Origin: Panagrolaimus kolymaensis
Taxonomy: Eukaryota > Nematoda > Chromadorea > Rhabditida > Panagrolaimidae
Assembly: GCA_028622995.1 (NCBI GenBank)
Contig: JAJQJQ010000030.1
Coordinates: forward strand, 2,356,001-2,420,000
Length of the DNA: 64,000 nucleotides
Direction: 5' to 3'
Position 1 is the stretch's first letter. Every line of letters begins with the position of its first letter. Shown one piece after another: positions 46,606 through 58,233 of the stretch. A model generated the notes under the pieces. It saw nothing but the letters and a program-made list of their open reading frames with translations, had not been told where the DNA came from and did not search any database. A program made the translations under genes and the position numbers.

Positions 46606-47010
46606 GCTCAATTTTGTGACTTCAAAGAAAAAAAAATAATATTTTTAACCGACTAAATAATTATTGATTTAATGAAAAAAAGAATACAAAACTGGCATGC
46701 ATACATTAAATGGCGTTCGAAAGGTCAGCAGTCGACAGGTCGGCAACACAGTAGAGATTTTTTTGATTTTAATCTTTTTCCTCCTGCCGATTCCGCTTGC
46801 CGACTATGCCGTTACTCATGATTGTAGTTTTGTAGTTATTTGTGAAAATCAATTTGGTGTAAAAAAAATTTTTGTGATCAAAACGATAAAATTGCCTATC
46901 TTATTCTGTTTTTTTTTATTGAACTATAGAAAAGAATATAAAAAAGATGTCTACTGTAATTTTTTTTATAAATAAAATAATAGCAATGTTGGGGAATTTC
47001 TCTGATAAAT
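46606..47010. other. Intergenic, no feature seen
   Basis: About 400 bp, the upstream region of the ET-module gene. A small patch GAAAGGTCAGCAGTCGACAG (46718-46737) is GC-richer but matches nothing else here. Confidence 0.45.
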
Positions 47011-48076
47011 TTATGATAAAGGTGGAAACACTCTTTCATTACGAAGGTTCTTTAAATCGTTAAAGTTTCTTGATAAAGGACTTGGGACTTTCAAATAAGG
47101 CGGGATATATGAACGATCAGTATATGCATAATAAAGAGCCCATTCAATAAATACCTCAAATTGCGCTAAATACTTTAATGAAACGTTGTTCGAAAAGAAA
47201 AGAATAAATACAGTTTTATGATGTCCCTGAAAAATAAGTTACATAAGTTATTTAATAAAAAATAATATCCCTTAAATACAAGTCATTGTGTAAATAGAGA
47301 AAGCCAAAAATAAAATTTTATTTGTGAATTCTGGCTAACATAAACAAACGAACCTTCATAAAATTAGAAAAATGATTTAAATCAAATTTTTCACAAATTG
47401 GTTCAAGCATCAATTTTTTGATTGAAGTAAAATTCTGGATTTTCATTAATTCCATGACAGTTTCTGATGTAATCGCAGTTCCTTTATTCCATTTGCTTAA
47501 ATTACAAGTTATTTTAATTTTAAAAAAATTTAATAGTATGTATTCTTACTATCCAAACTCAACAATATTCGGGAAAAGGGCAAATATTTTTTCTAAAGGT
47601 ACCATATTTTTGTTGGAATATAATACATTTACATCCATAAGCCAAAACCTTTCAATACTTTTCAAACAAAGCAATAAAAGTTCATCGAAATATAAATCTT
47701 GTTCAAAAATATGAACTCTTCTAACATCAAATCGAAAGATTTTATGGGAGATAACTGAAATATTAATTTCGATAATATCAAACTGCTTAGTTACCCATAT
47801 ATTGTATGGTATGTTTAGAATTCTTCTAATCTTAAGATAAATATTATCAACACCGATTAGCCATTTCCTAGAAATCACATTATCTAAAGTATCAGCAATG
47901 ATAACATGATTTTTAGAATAAAAATATTTGCATGTTTTTTGCAACATTTTATAACCTTTTGGAAGACGGGGTTTCATAGTAATATAATAAATTATATTTT
48001 CAGAGATAGAAAACTTTTGAAGATAGGGAGAAGCAAAAGTATATTCAGCATCTTTGGAAGTCAAATCACGAGACAT
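47011..48076 (-). CDS. CKYFF-family protein, tandem paralogue 2
   Basis: Three minus-strand exons: 48076-47550, 47495-47354 and 47226-47011, CDS 885 nt (294 aa), the same length as paralogue 1. Start chosen at MSRDLTSKDAEYTF because it aligns with the start of paralogue 1; a longer open frame upstream has no ATG. Family landmarks: IIYYITMKP, MLQKTCKYFYSKNHVIIAD, IFEQDLYFDELLLL, MVPLEKIFALFPNI and a C-terminal FIEWALYYAYTDRSYIPP. The tandem pair brackets the ET-module gene, so a segment holding a CKYFF gene was duplicated or the ET gene was inserted between. Confidence 0.75.
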
Positions 48077-48407
48077 AAATTTTTTTAAAGAACTCAACGT
48101 TGAGTTTGGTCTTATGCAAAATTAGTCAAATGACAAAAAAAAACTGGTTCATGGGTGAAAAAAGAGTAAAAACACTTTAAGTAGTACCAAAGGCATCCTC
48201 CAAAAAAGAGCCTCGATAAACAAAACCAAATTTTAGTTCATTTTGATAGCAATAGTTTATTAACAAATTGTAATCAATAATAACTTTATTTTTTTAATCT
48301 TAAAGCGAAAACATATTGAATGAAGGTTACAAAGTTTTAAAGAAATCCCTTTTTATATATTTTTTTGAATATAAAAATATAAACACAAAAGTTGAAATTA
48401 TTTTTGT

Positions 48408-48635
48408 TTATCTTAATCCTTTCATATTAACATATTCATTAACTGTAACTAAATCAGGAATGGTTCCAGGTCCTTGAAGCATTCCAGTTCCTTCGATTTT
48501 GTTATCGATACCATTTTCTGGGCGAATTAGATGAGCTTCAGCATCTTCCAATCGTCCATAATGATGCAAGGAAACATGATATAAATCTCCTCGACCTTGA
48601 AGATATGCGTCTTTAGCATTCATTTTGTGATTCAT
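48408..48635 (-). CDS. Small conserved-looking protein, 75 aa, unknown
   Basis: Minus-strand frame from ATG 48635 to TAA 48408 encodes a soluble, His/Gly-rich peptide (MNHKMNAKDAYLQGRGDLYH ... GTGMLQGPGTIPDL). The open frame extends upstream to ATG 48713 and would add a hydrophobic signal-like N-terminus (101 aa). A good acceptor, GCATTTTTCAG, lies inside that extension about 35 nt before the inner ATG. So a trans-spliced or spliced message would start at 48635. Codon use and composition are unlike the surrounding A/T tracts, which argues it is real. Confidence 0.5.
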   Translation of the reverse strand: MNHKMNAKDAYLQGRGDLYHVSLHHYGRLEDAEAHLIRPENGIDNKIEGTGMLQGPGTIPDLVTVNEYVNMKGLR

Positions 48636-50265
48636 TTTTTTGTCGAAGAAAAAAACTTGAAAAATAGTCGCAAGGCTGAAAAATGCAAATATTTGTTTAA
48701 AAAAGAGAGTCAAAAATCGAACAAAAATGATGTAAGAATTTTTTGGGATAGAAAGCGCGAAAAGAATAAAGCCTTAAATTTTTTTTGAGTTAAAAAACTA
48801 CAAAAAAATTAGAACTTTTAAAAATGAGATTCTTTTTTCTTTTTGGCTTTAAAAGAAGCATCTATTTTTATATCAAAGAAAACGCTCTATATTTTTTTTT
48901 TCTCACGCTTTTTGACGGAGGATGTGAGACAATTTCTTTACAAATAAATACAAAATGAACAAAACACTTAAAAAAAGTTTTTAAAAGAAATGAAATTGAC
49001 AAAATAAAATACGTTGAGCTTTATATACTCTAAAAATTGCACCAAACAACAAGATGTTTTCGAAAACAAAAAATAACGGTCAACAGTTAAAGAAAAAAAT
49101 CAAAAATCATGGGCAAACTTTGATTTGATTCAAAAAAAACACAAACTGCACCGAAAAGATATAGTTTTTTAGTGCAAAAAGCGCCACTAAACAAATATGG
49201 GATAGTTGTTTTTACGATATTATTTTGATCGAACTTGTTTTTTTTTTTTTTTTGCAAAATAAAAAAATACTTTCTTGCCAAATATTTTTTGTTTTCGATT
49301 TGCTTTGATAGTTTCTTTTTTTGTAAATAAGTTGAAATTTCGAAAAAAAATACAATACTTTTTTTATTTCGGTGCTTTTTAGTGCTGCTTATCTTTAACA
49401 TGATTGAAGGAAGACATCAAAGTTTTCTTAAAGCAAATATTTGCATTTATTCGAAAATGATGATACTGGTCAAAACAAATTTCCAAATCAAACATTCCGT
49501 CTTTTTTATAGAGAAAAATAAAAAACTGTGAAAAAATGATTGCGAAATTATAAACAAATTTTTGGGATTAAAATCATTCACTTTAGCTTTCTTTGAGCAA
49601 AAGTTCAAATAAATACTTACAAAATATCCTAAAAACTTTTTAAAATAGACACACATGTTTATTAAAGTTATGAGACATTAAAAAGTTCTCACAAAATTTT
49701 AAAGAATGCAGACAATAACCACTTGAGAAAATTCTTTGAGACTACTGTAATCTCAACTTAAATTTCCCACAACAAATAAAGAAGTATTTTTAAACTTTTT
49801 CACTCAATGACTCAAGAAAACTTTGTTATTTCATATTAGGAAAAAAAGACATCAAAATACAACTGTGAATGACAAACATATGTTTTATTTTAAAAAAAAA
49901 ACTTTAATACAAATTTCATTTAATTAATTTTTAAACTTCCATTTTAGTTTTTAATTTTTTTAATGCTTTTTTGAACTTGACGTTTCGCATTTTTTGTTTA
50001 ACTTCGAAGTATTCAAGGATGCATAAAAAAATTACATAATTAAGCATAAATAAAAATTATTTAAAAAGAGAAAAAATTTATCTAAAAAAATTTGCTTAAA
50101 AAATTGTTTAATTTTTATTTACACCTGCGACAGTTTTACAGCTGTTATTCAATAATCTCTAGGTTTTAGGAACTTTTTTTATTTTCCACCTTCGAACAAA
50201 TTTTTGTCTAAAACTTCTAGCTTTTTTAAATTTAATATTTCTTCCAATCTTTAGTTCCCAAATAA
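48636..50265. other. Intergenic, 1.6 kb
   Basis: Very AT-rich; only Lys/Phe-rich shadow ORFs. Nothing recognised. Confidence 0.5.
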
Positions 50266-52309
50266 ATGGTGTCTTCAGAATTAACTTTAAAACGATTTGA
50301 AAATTTAACTTTGGATGAAATTTATCATCCAATATTGGATACCATAGTCCATAGCGTGCTTGCAACATGCACAATTATCAATACTATAATATTTCCATTA
50401 ATGATTTTTGTAATTATAAAATCTTCGACAAAAGAAATGGAATTATATAAACATTTATTAGTGATTCAAATAATATTTAGTTATTTATTTAATTTAATTA
50501 CTTTTGCATGGCAACCATCCCTTTTATGGCCTTTAAGACAAGGATATCCCAATACTTGGGTGGATTTGGGCCCAAGAACGGTGTATATTTTTTTTATTCT
50601 CGAAGTTTCATTTATGTTTAATATCGTTGTGGTGCAATTATTTTTGGTTTTCTATCGCTTGGCTGCGACATACAAAAAAAGCTTTTGGAATTATATTTAT
50701 CGCGATACTAAAGTTCTTTATTCTTGTATAACTGGAATTTGTGTTTCAACACAAATTATTGTAATAAGTAAGTGAATTTTTTGGAAGTTATTAAAAATAA
50801 AAAAACAGTTGAGTTTTAAAAGGTTTTTTTTGCATAAAAATTAAACCTGTGTAGTCTAATAAAAAGTTTACACGAAGAACACTTTGCAATTAGAAAAAAT
50901 TTGTCACTTTTATGAACAGATGTTTTTTTTGTTGCCATAATCTTTGCGCTTTTTTATTTATATAAAAATTTTAAAAAATGTCAAAAAAATTTGCTTAAAT
51001 AATTAAAATTACAAAATTACGTTAATTTTTCGTTTTTTTTACTGGCTATTTGGAAGAGGCATTGCATTCTTGGTTTTTTTTGTTGGGACACTGAGGTCAA
51101 TGCTCTTCAAGAATAGCTTCAAGATTTTCGAATTCTTAAAAACCCTCCAGAAACTTGACAATTAAAATATTCTACAAAAAAAACTGTTACGAAAAATATT
51201 TTCAGTTCCGATATGCTCGGATGAACCTGATCCCCAAGAAGTTCGACTTCTAACTGCTTCAGAAATTCCAATTATGGCAAAAATGATTGAAATGTTTCCT
51301 CGAATTGCTGGGTATCATCCAAAATATTCTAAAGGTGGAATAGATTTTATTTTAATTCTTGGAATGGTTGTAATTACTTTGATGCCAATTTTAATGTTAT
51401 CAATTTTCATATTTTTTGTTCATCGTTTGAGATATGTTAAGAAAAATTTTTCGTTAACAAATTATCGACTACAAAAAATGTTATTCAGGTAAGAAACACA
51501 CCTGCTTTCAAAAAAGTGTATTTTAGACATTTAAAAGCTTTTTTTTAAATTACACATTTACTTTTTGGGTGCACTTTTTTTTGTCTTGAAAAGGTTCCTC
51601 GAAAAATTAATTGAAAAGTTATTTTTGAAAATTTTTGATTGAGTTTTGTGGTGTCAAAAAAGGACAAGGAAATAAAAGTTGTTGTTTCCTTTTCAAAGGT
51701 TTTTTAAAACTTTTTGTTACCATAAAATTATTTTTTAATATTCTAATTTAAAAAAAAGTACAAACATTAAAAGTAAAAACAATAAATCAAAGAATTTTTC
51801 GAAGCAATCTTTTTTTTTTGTAAAAGTAAAAAAGTTAAAATAGTTTTTTGGATGAAAACCAAAAAATATTTGAAAATTAGACACAAATAATTAATTGTTC
51901 CATAAAAGCAAAAATCAGTCACAATTCCATTCAATAAATTTTTTAAAATTTAAATTTATTAATTGCAAAACAAAACTTTTAAAAACTAATCATTTTCTTC
52001 TTCTTCAGATCTTTAGTAATTCAAATTGTTTTGTTGATAATATGTTTATTAATTCCTGCGATGATATTTATTTTAACAATTTTCTTTGAAGTTTGTTGGG
52101 GCAGTTTAGCTGCTTCTGGATGCGTGGTATTTATCAGTTTTCACATGTCTCTCGATTCTGCTGCATTAATATATTTTATTAAACCATATCGATATTATAT
52201 TTTTACGAAGCTTCGAATATTTAAACCTCATCCTGCAGTTTTGTATAATTCTTCAAGTAATTTTCGACGCCCATCACACATTCCTAAAATTCATGTAACT
52301 AAATATTAA
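50266..52309 (+). CDS. Serpentine chemoreceptor, sri/srh-type (7TM)
   Basis: Three exons join in frame: 50266-50767, 51206-51488 and 52009-52309 (361 aa). Seven hydrophobic segments. Family landmarks are KSSTKEMELYKHLLVIQIIF at TM1-TM2, PSLLWPLRQGYPNTW after TM2, LQKMLFRSLVIQIVLLIICL leading into TM6 and YFIKPYRYYIF after TM7, as in the str-superfamily sri/srh receptors. Introns are long for this region (438 and 520 nt). A degraded copy of its 3' end lies at 55417-55578. Confidence 0.85.
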
Positions 52310-53328
52310 AAAAAAAGTGTTTATACGTGAAATAAATTTAATTTTACAGTATTCCAGTTTTTGTTTTCTACAAGGTTTTATAATCATAAATTTTTAAAAA
52401 AAGAAAAAATTGATAATTGCTAAAAATTGGCTGTCTATCAAAAACACTTGAACCGCGCATTTTGCCTAGGCATGGCTCAGGGCCCAACTTTTTGGGCCCG
52501 GCCCTGAAAAATATGGCTTGGGCCCGGCCCTGAAAAATATGGCTTGGGCCCGGCCCTGGGCCCTGGGCCCCGCGTTTTTCCTTGGTATCCTCTTTTGATT
52601 TTTTTTTAAAGTCAAAATTTTTGGGCCCGGCCCGGGCTCGGGGCTTTGGAGCCATGCCTAATTTTGCCCTTTTGCGGCATTTTCTTCACATGTCAATTAT
52701 TTTCTTATCGCATTGCGCCTAAATGCGCCTAGGATATTTTACGATGGTTGTTTGAAAAGATTTTCTCACTTTCTCAAAAACTTTCAAAGGACTTCAAATA
52801 AATTTCTTGTAACTGTTTGAAAGTCTTTGAGACAGTGAAAAGTATTTACAAACCCATGTTGTAAAAACTCCTAGGCGGCTGAGAGGCTCTCTTTAAGTGT
52901 CGCTCTCAAAGATTTGTTTTTGTCGGTAATTATGCGAATATTATTGTTATATTTTTTGCAAGTTTGTTCTTTTTTATTTAATAAAAAGCGATTGTTTTCA
53001 AAAAAATCTCTCATTCTGTTTTTTTAATGCCAGAGTCATTATCTTTTTTTATATAATTTTGGAAATGAATCTAATACATTTTTTAAAAATATCAAGCGAT
53101 TATGTTTTGCATTTTAAGAGTTTGTTACAACAATTTCGCGGCATTTTTTCCCCCAAAAATTAACCATAGAGCCATGTCACGACTATAACTTTTTTCAATA
53201 AATTCCTTAATAATTTTTCTTATTTCTTTTGTGGAATTTTTTATTACGAGAAACAAATAATTCTTTTATCCTATTATTTCAGAGCCTTGCTTAAATTATT
53301 ATTATTTTGATCTTTTTGATTTGTTACA
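52310..53328. other. Intergenic, contains a MITE
   Basis: About 1 kb. Holds the element at 52467-52660. The remainder is AT-rich with no gene seen. Confidence 0.6.
52467..52660. mobile_element. hAT-transposon-type MITE, copy 1 (194 bp)
   Basis: Perfect 12-bp terminal inverted repeats, TAGGCATGGCTC at the left and GAGCCATGCCTA at the right. The element is flanked by an exact 8-bp direct duplication, ATTTTGCC (52459-52466 and 52661-52668). The interior is very GC-rich, with repeated GGGCCCGGCCCTG units, in an AT-rich neighbourhood, plus CCTTGGTATCC. Eight-bp target duplications and short TIRs starting (C/T)AGG are the hallmarks of the hAT superfamily. It has no coding capacity, so it is non-autonomous. 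A relative lies at 59860-60052. Confidence 0.85.
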
Positions 53329-54725
53329 ATGGATTTTGGTGCACGTTCTGTTTCTTATCGCGGATATGCAAGAACAAAAGCTTCTACAGAAAGGTTGGTG
53401 AAAATAATTATGATTTAAAAAAGCAAAAGAATAAATAAAACTAGTTTTTAACATTTTTTTGATAATAGTTTTTCAAATTTAAGAGGATTTTCCCTTTTTT
53501 TTCGTTGTTCAAATATTTCTAAACTTCGCAAACAAAATTAAGCAATTAAAAATTCAACTTTAACAAAGTCCGCTACATTAAAAACTTTTTCATGACAAAA
53601 CAAAAATATTAAACTTTCCATATTTTTATTTTTTTTATAAATTTTAGTTCAAATCCTCTTGTTAAACCATTAAACAAAGAAGATTTTGTTTTTGGTTATA
53701 ATAACCGAGGAAAGGCTAAGGCGCTAATCATCGCCTATGAAAGTCGCGACAAAAGCTTGGTTCGTGTCTATAGCCACAAAAAGAAAAATGAATACATATG
53801 TATGGGATGCCAACGATTAAATAAAAAAGCAAAAATTATTGCTCGATTAATTGGTGAAACTTTAAATGTCCCATGTAACCATTTCTGCAAAAGAGAAAGC
53901 CTTGATTCCGTTCAAGAAAAACAAACCAGGTATAAAAATAAATGTCGAAAGTAAGTGAATATTAGACATTATTTACATTAACAAAAACTAAACAAAAATT
54001 TAAATTTTTTTGCATAAATTAAAAACCATTATAATTTCTTAGGCAAGCGGATGATGATGCACCTGATGTTGAAATTATTGATGATGTTCAGTAAGTTTTG
54101 GGATTGAGTTACAGATAAGTGTACAAGTAAAATGTTATAGACATGAAGAAAGGATTTCTTTCAATACCCCTGGAAGTCGATGGCTACAAAAAAAATGCCA
54201 AATACTTCAAATTAATTATTCAAAGAAAGCTTATCAAGAAATATGGGCTCAATATAATATCGATGAAGTGCTTTCAACTTCAGTACCTGATGGTTACCTC
54301 GAAGATGCGAATAAAACACCTTATGCATGTATCTCTAAACTTATCACTGGAGGAACCGAAGCTGCAGACAAAATAAATTTAGCTGTAAATAAATATTTGT
54401 TCGAGAATTACAAGTCATTAGGTAGACAAAACAATTTTTTTTTGCTTCTACTGAAATAAAGAATACGTTTTAGGAAATTTATGAAAACGAAAATTTTACA
54501 AAAATGGAGCCTAACGATCCTGTAATTGTAAAGTTGATCTTCCCTGACACCATCACAAATATCCACTTTGAAATGTTGGCCCGCATGTTGGATTGTAGAA
54601 TTTGGATTTTTGAAGAAAATGTTTGGCATAAATATGGTAAATTTAAAGACATGAAAAAGGAAACAATAACCATGCTCATGGAGAAAAACCAAGATGATTA
54701 TAAAATAATTTTATCAATTCTGTAA
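53329..54725 (+). CDS. FLYWCH-like zinc finger plus OTU-like protein, paralogue 1 (possibly disabled)
   Basis: Exons 53329-53393, 53648-53950, 54043-54090, 54141-54421 and 54474-54725. The second exon encodes a zinc-finger-like module (YICMGCQRLNKKAK ... VPCNHFCK; C-x2-C ... H-x2-C). The C-terminal half resembles an OTU fold: TPYACISKLITGG, then NLAVNKYLFENYKSL, FEMLARMLDCRIWIFEENVW and ITMLMEKN. The usual OTU catalytic His is not evident. Joining exon 4 to exon 5 at the GT (54422) and AG (54473) breaks the frame after three codons. Compared with the paralogue at 58234-59530, the start of exon 5 here is one base longer. So the gene carries a frameshift, uses an unusual donor, or has a sequence error. 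Confidence 0.6.
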
Positions 54726-55983
54726 AAGTTTATTTAACTTCTATCGTATAATTTTTTTTGACAAATTTTTATTTATATTTTTATATTTTGTAGTAACTAT
54801 GCTTGTTGTTAATTTTTTTTAATCTCTTTTCAATTCTTACTTGGTTTTCAAATTGGCCATAGTTTCTTTCATTTTTACTATAACTTTTTAATAAATGTAT
54901 TAATTCAAAAATAAATTTTCATATCCAAAACAAACTTTAATCTGCAAATTGTTATTTTTGTAAAGCACTATACTTATTTTATTATAAGTAAAGTTTTTCT
55001 TTTTGCTTCACAAAAAAGCTTTTTTCATTCAATCAAACTTAAGACACTTATTTTTTGAATAAGAATAAATTTTGTACAAATGAAAGACAAGTAAATGAGA
55101 ATCGGTGCTTAGTCAGTGCAAAAAGAAGCAAAAAGATTGACATTCTTATTATATAAACTAATTGTATTTATCTCTTCATCCAAAAATAAAAAGAGTTATT
55201 AAAACACAATGATGTAAAATCATAATTTTTTAGTTTGCTTTTATCTGTTTTACAAGTGCAGCAGACCATAATTATTTGATCCATTTTTTTCAGCTGCTGT
55301 TGTTTCATTTACAAGTGCTGTACGATTATAGTTTTTTTTTACAATTATACCAAAGCTTGAAAAAGTGACGGAAGAAAAATTAAAAGAAACCAAAAACGTT
55401 TATCATTTTTTTCATGGCCCTCAGCTCAGCTGCACCATTTTATTTTATTAAACCAAATCGGTATTTTATTTTTTCTAAACTTCGGATTTTTAAACCTCAT
55501 CAAGCAGTTTTATAAAATTCTTCAAATAATTTTCGATGGCCATCAAAAATTCCTAAAATTCGTGTAACCAAATATTGAAATTTTTTAAAGTCATTTTTTA
55601 TTTTTATAAAATATACTTGCTTTGCTCTAAGTGTCATAAAAAAATAAAATGCTAGGAACTGCGCCTTTAATGCACAACATTTTTTCTTATCGTTACTGAC
55701 ACACACCCATCATAAGCTAATAAAAAAGGTTTGGCTGCAGAATTTTTTCTTCTTAAATTACTTTATCATTCGATTAGTTTTGTTTTTATTTTCAGTATAT
55801 GACCTCTTTCGATGCAACTATTTTTTAAATGAACATTTATTTTTGTGTTCGAAAAAGGGTGGAACAAGAAAAACTAAAATAACTTATAAAAAAGGGCGAA
55901 AATAAAAACAAGAAGTTTTTTCCTTCTTAAAATTTAAAGTCGAATTTTAACAGAGAAGCGCTTGATTGTTGTAACTATAAATC
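54726..55983. other. Intergenic, 1.25 kb with a receptor fragment
   Basis: Contains the chemoreceptor remnant at 55417-55578. Two imperfect copies of TTTACAAGTGC(A/T)G...GATTAT-like sequence near 55250-55340. No gene. Confidence 0.5.
55417..55578 (+). pseudogene. Chemoreceptor 3'-end remnant
   Basis: Translates as the last ~50 residues of the receptor at 50266-52309 (YFIKPNRYFIFSKLRIFKPH ... IPKIRVTKY) with an in-frame TAA at 55513-55515. No upstream receptor exon nearby. The TGA end corresponds to the parent's TAA position. Confidence 0.8.
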
Positions 55984-57240
55984 ATGTCATTTTTTAATAT
56001 TAAAAACGATAATAATTTGGAAAGTGAAGTTATTCATAATGTATTTATGAATACTTTAAAAGCTGATATTTTAAAAAATGATATCGCACTTGATTATCCA
56101 TATAAAAAAATTAATGCTGGCGAGCCTCATACATTTTGTGAGTTAGTTAAAATGATGGAAACGAATTGTGAGTTGCCTAATTACTTTTTGGATAAAAAAG
56201 AATTAAAATATTTGGCTGATTGTATTAAAAATTATGATGCAAAATCATGGTCAACCAAATATCCAACAAAGTCGCATGCTTTTTGGTTTGGGTCTTATTG
56301 CATTGATGAATTTCGAAGGGAAGATGGTACACGATTTAACAACAAAAATATTTCAATTCCAACCATCATCAACATCCTAAAAAAGAATTTAATTCATGGA
56401 CCAACTATCGTTTTACAAGATGTCGATAAAGTTGAAACCGATTATAATCCTGTTCCTGTGGTTTATGCTCGATGGGATGCATTGCATAAAATTACCCCAG
56501 AAGTTTTACCTATTGTAACAACTGCCAAAGCTATATTTGCTTTAGGAAAAACTAAAGCTTGTAAGTTTAAAATTTTTACTGAAACAAAAATGGTTGATGG
56601 TAAGAAAAAGAATATCATCGTATTTCATTCGGCTCCAAATCTTCCTAAATCGGAATCTCGGGAATATCAGGAAATATGTCGACTAGGAGCTCGATTTGAA
56701 GCCACTGGAAATCAAGAGCCAAAAGAACATTTAACTTTTATATGTCGTAATTGGTTTGGATTAAATATTACCAAAGAACTTGACACTTCTGATGCTGGAG
56801 AACGAGTTGAAATGAAATTGGTTAAATATTTCCCCGAAAAAGGATACACATTACATGAAAATTTTATTATCGAAACAGTTTTCAAATGTAAACTTGGAGA
56901 AATTGAACATCTTATTATCGGATTTTATAATGACAATCGAGTAACACTGCGATATTTTAGCATTTCTGATTTATATTCCAAAAATCTATCAGCAATTGAT
57001 GAACATTTAAAAAAATTTAAGGAAAACTGGAATAAAATATTTTGCCATTACAAAAATTATGGCAATGGAAATGAAGTTGAAATCAATAAATCCCGTGGAA
57101 ATAATGAATGTGAGTTTAAATACAAGAATATTACTTTGGCAAAACCATACAATGATTTTGCTTTTAATTCAAATGGCGATGGACGTAAAAAAATTGTATC
57201 CCACAGAAGCTTTTGGATCACAGATTGTAAACAAAATTGA
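55984..57240 (+). CDS. Intronless 418-aa protein, unknown family
   Basis: A single uninterrupted frame of 418 codons, the longest intronless gene here, starting MSFFNIKNDNNLESEVIHNV. No signal peptide, membrane segment or cysteine cluster. The middle (about 150-260) is beta-strand-like with VVYARWDALHKITPEVLPIV and IVFHSAPNLPKSESREYQEI; the end is rich in Asn/Lys. I do not recognise it. Lack of introns in a region where nearly every gene has them could indicate a retrocopy or lateral origin, but codon bias (A/T-ending) matches the neighbours. A degraded tail of the FLYWCH/OTU-like family follows immediately. Confidence 0.65.
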   Translation: MSFFNIKNDNNLESEVIHNVFMNTLKADILKNDIALDYPYKKINAGEPHTFCELVKMMETNCELPNYFLDKKELKYLADCIKNYDAKSWSTKYPTKSHAFWFGSYCIDEFRREDGTRFNNKNISIPTIINILKKNLIHGPTIVLQDVDKVETDYNPVPVVYARWDALHKITPEVLPIVTTAKAIFALGKTKACKFKIFTETKMVDGKKKNIIVFHSAPNLPKSESREYQEICRLGARFEATGNQEPKEHLTFICRNWFGLNITKELDTSDAGERVEMKLVKYFPEKGYTLHENFIIETVFKCKLGEIEHLIIGFYNDNRVTLRYFSISDLYSKNLSAIDEHLKKFKENWNKIFCHYKNYGNGNEVEINKSRGNNECEFKYKNITLAKPYNDFAFNSNGDGRKKIVSHRSFWITDCKQN

Positions 57241-57401
57241 ATTCCTTGCCTGATGGTTTGATTTTCGCATCGGAATTTATGAAGTTGAAGGAAATTAATG
57301 GAAGCGATTTTTGAAATTGGTCAGTTTCGAATCAAGAAAATATTACCATGCTCATGGAAAAAGCTGACAAAGATTATAAAATCATTTCGAGTCTTAAATA
57401 A
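57241..57401 (+). pseudogene. FLYWCH/OTU-like family C-terminal remnant
   Basis: Nucleotide-similar to the last ~150 bp of the gene at 58234-59530: shared GCATCGGAATTT, AATGGAAGCGATTT, GGTC(A/G)GTTTCGAAT and CATGCTCAT, then a matching CTTAAATAA end. It contains frame-breaking indels and stops. It begins just after the stop of the intronless 418-aa gene. Confidence 0.8.
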
Positions 57402-58233
57402 TTCCATGTAATATTTCTTTAACTATTTAGAGCCAAATTTGATTTGTGTCCCATAATTATCATTTTAAGGCGACTTTACTATTCATTTGTTACATTTTTT
57501 TGAAAATAATTTTAAATTAATTTATTCTATAAAATGAGAAAATTTAATATTTTTGCCATTGTTGTTGTAGTTAAGTTTTTATTTTTTTGTATGTGATGCT
57601 TTTGTGATTTTTAAAAAAAGTGTCAGATTTTTACTGTCATGAAAAATATTTCTATCTAAACCCAAAAAAAATATTTTTTCGCTGCTACAAAATTAAAATG
57701 TCAAATTGATTAATCACCCGTGCAAGCAAACTTTTGTTTTTTTAATGGTTAAAAAAAAGGTTGTAAAAAATATGTCTTTTTTTTGGACAGAAATGCTAAG
57801 TCCAAATGAAAAACTGAAAAAAAAATGTTCGCAACACGACTTAAAAAATTTATCTTCTTTTTCTCTCTGAAAAATGGCAGTCGCGATCACACGAAATAAG
57901 TATGCTTGTATAACCAAAAAAATATTTGTTACAACTAAAAAATGAAAAGGAATATTAGTTTTTTTCTTTCTTATCTATGAAAAAAGGCAGTCGCGATCAC
58001 AAGACATATGATGAAATGTTGAGAAAAATGGCTAATATTTTTTAAATGTATCAAATAAAAACATCCAATATTAAAAGTTGTTTCAATAAATTTCCTTTTT
58101 TCGCTTCATTTTTTCTTTAAAATATTCAGCAAACTCAGCGCGATTTCCAATAAATATAATAAAATCTTTTTAAAATTTTGCGTGTTTGTAATTTGAAATA
58201 TATAATTTTTTATGAAATATTTTAGATAATAAA
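57402..58233. other. Intergenic with a short repeated motif
   Basis: About 830 bp. GGCAGTCGCGATCACA occurs twice, at about 57875 and 57988. An acceptor-like ATATTTTAG lies 9 nt before the next ATG. No gene. Confidence 0.5.
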
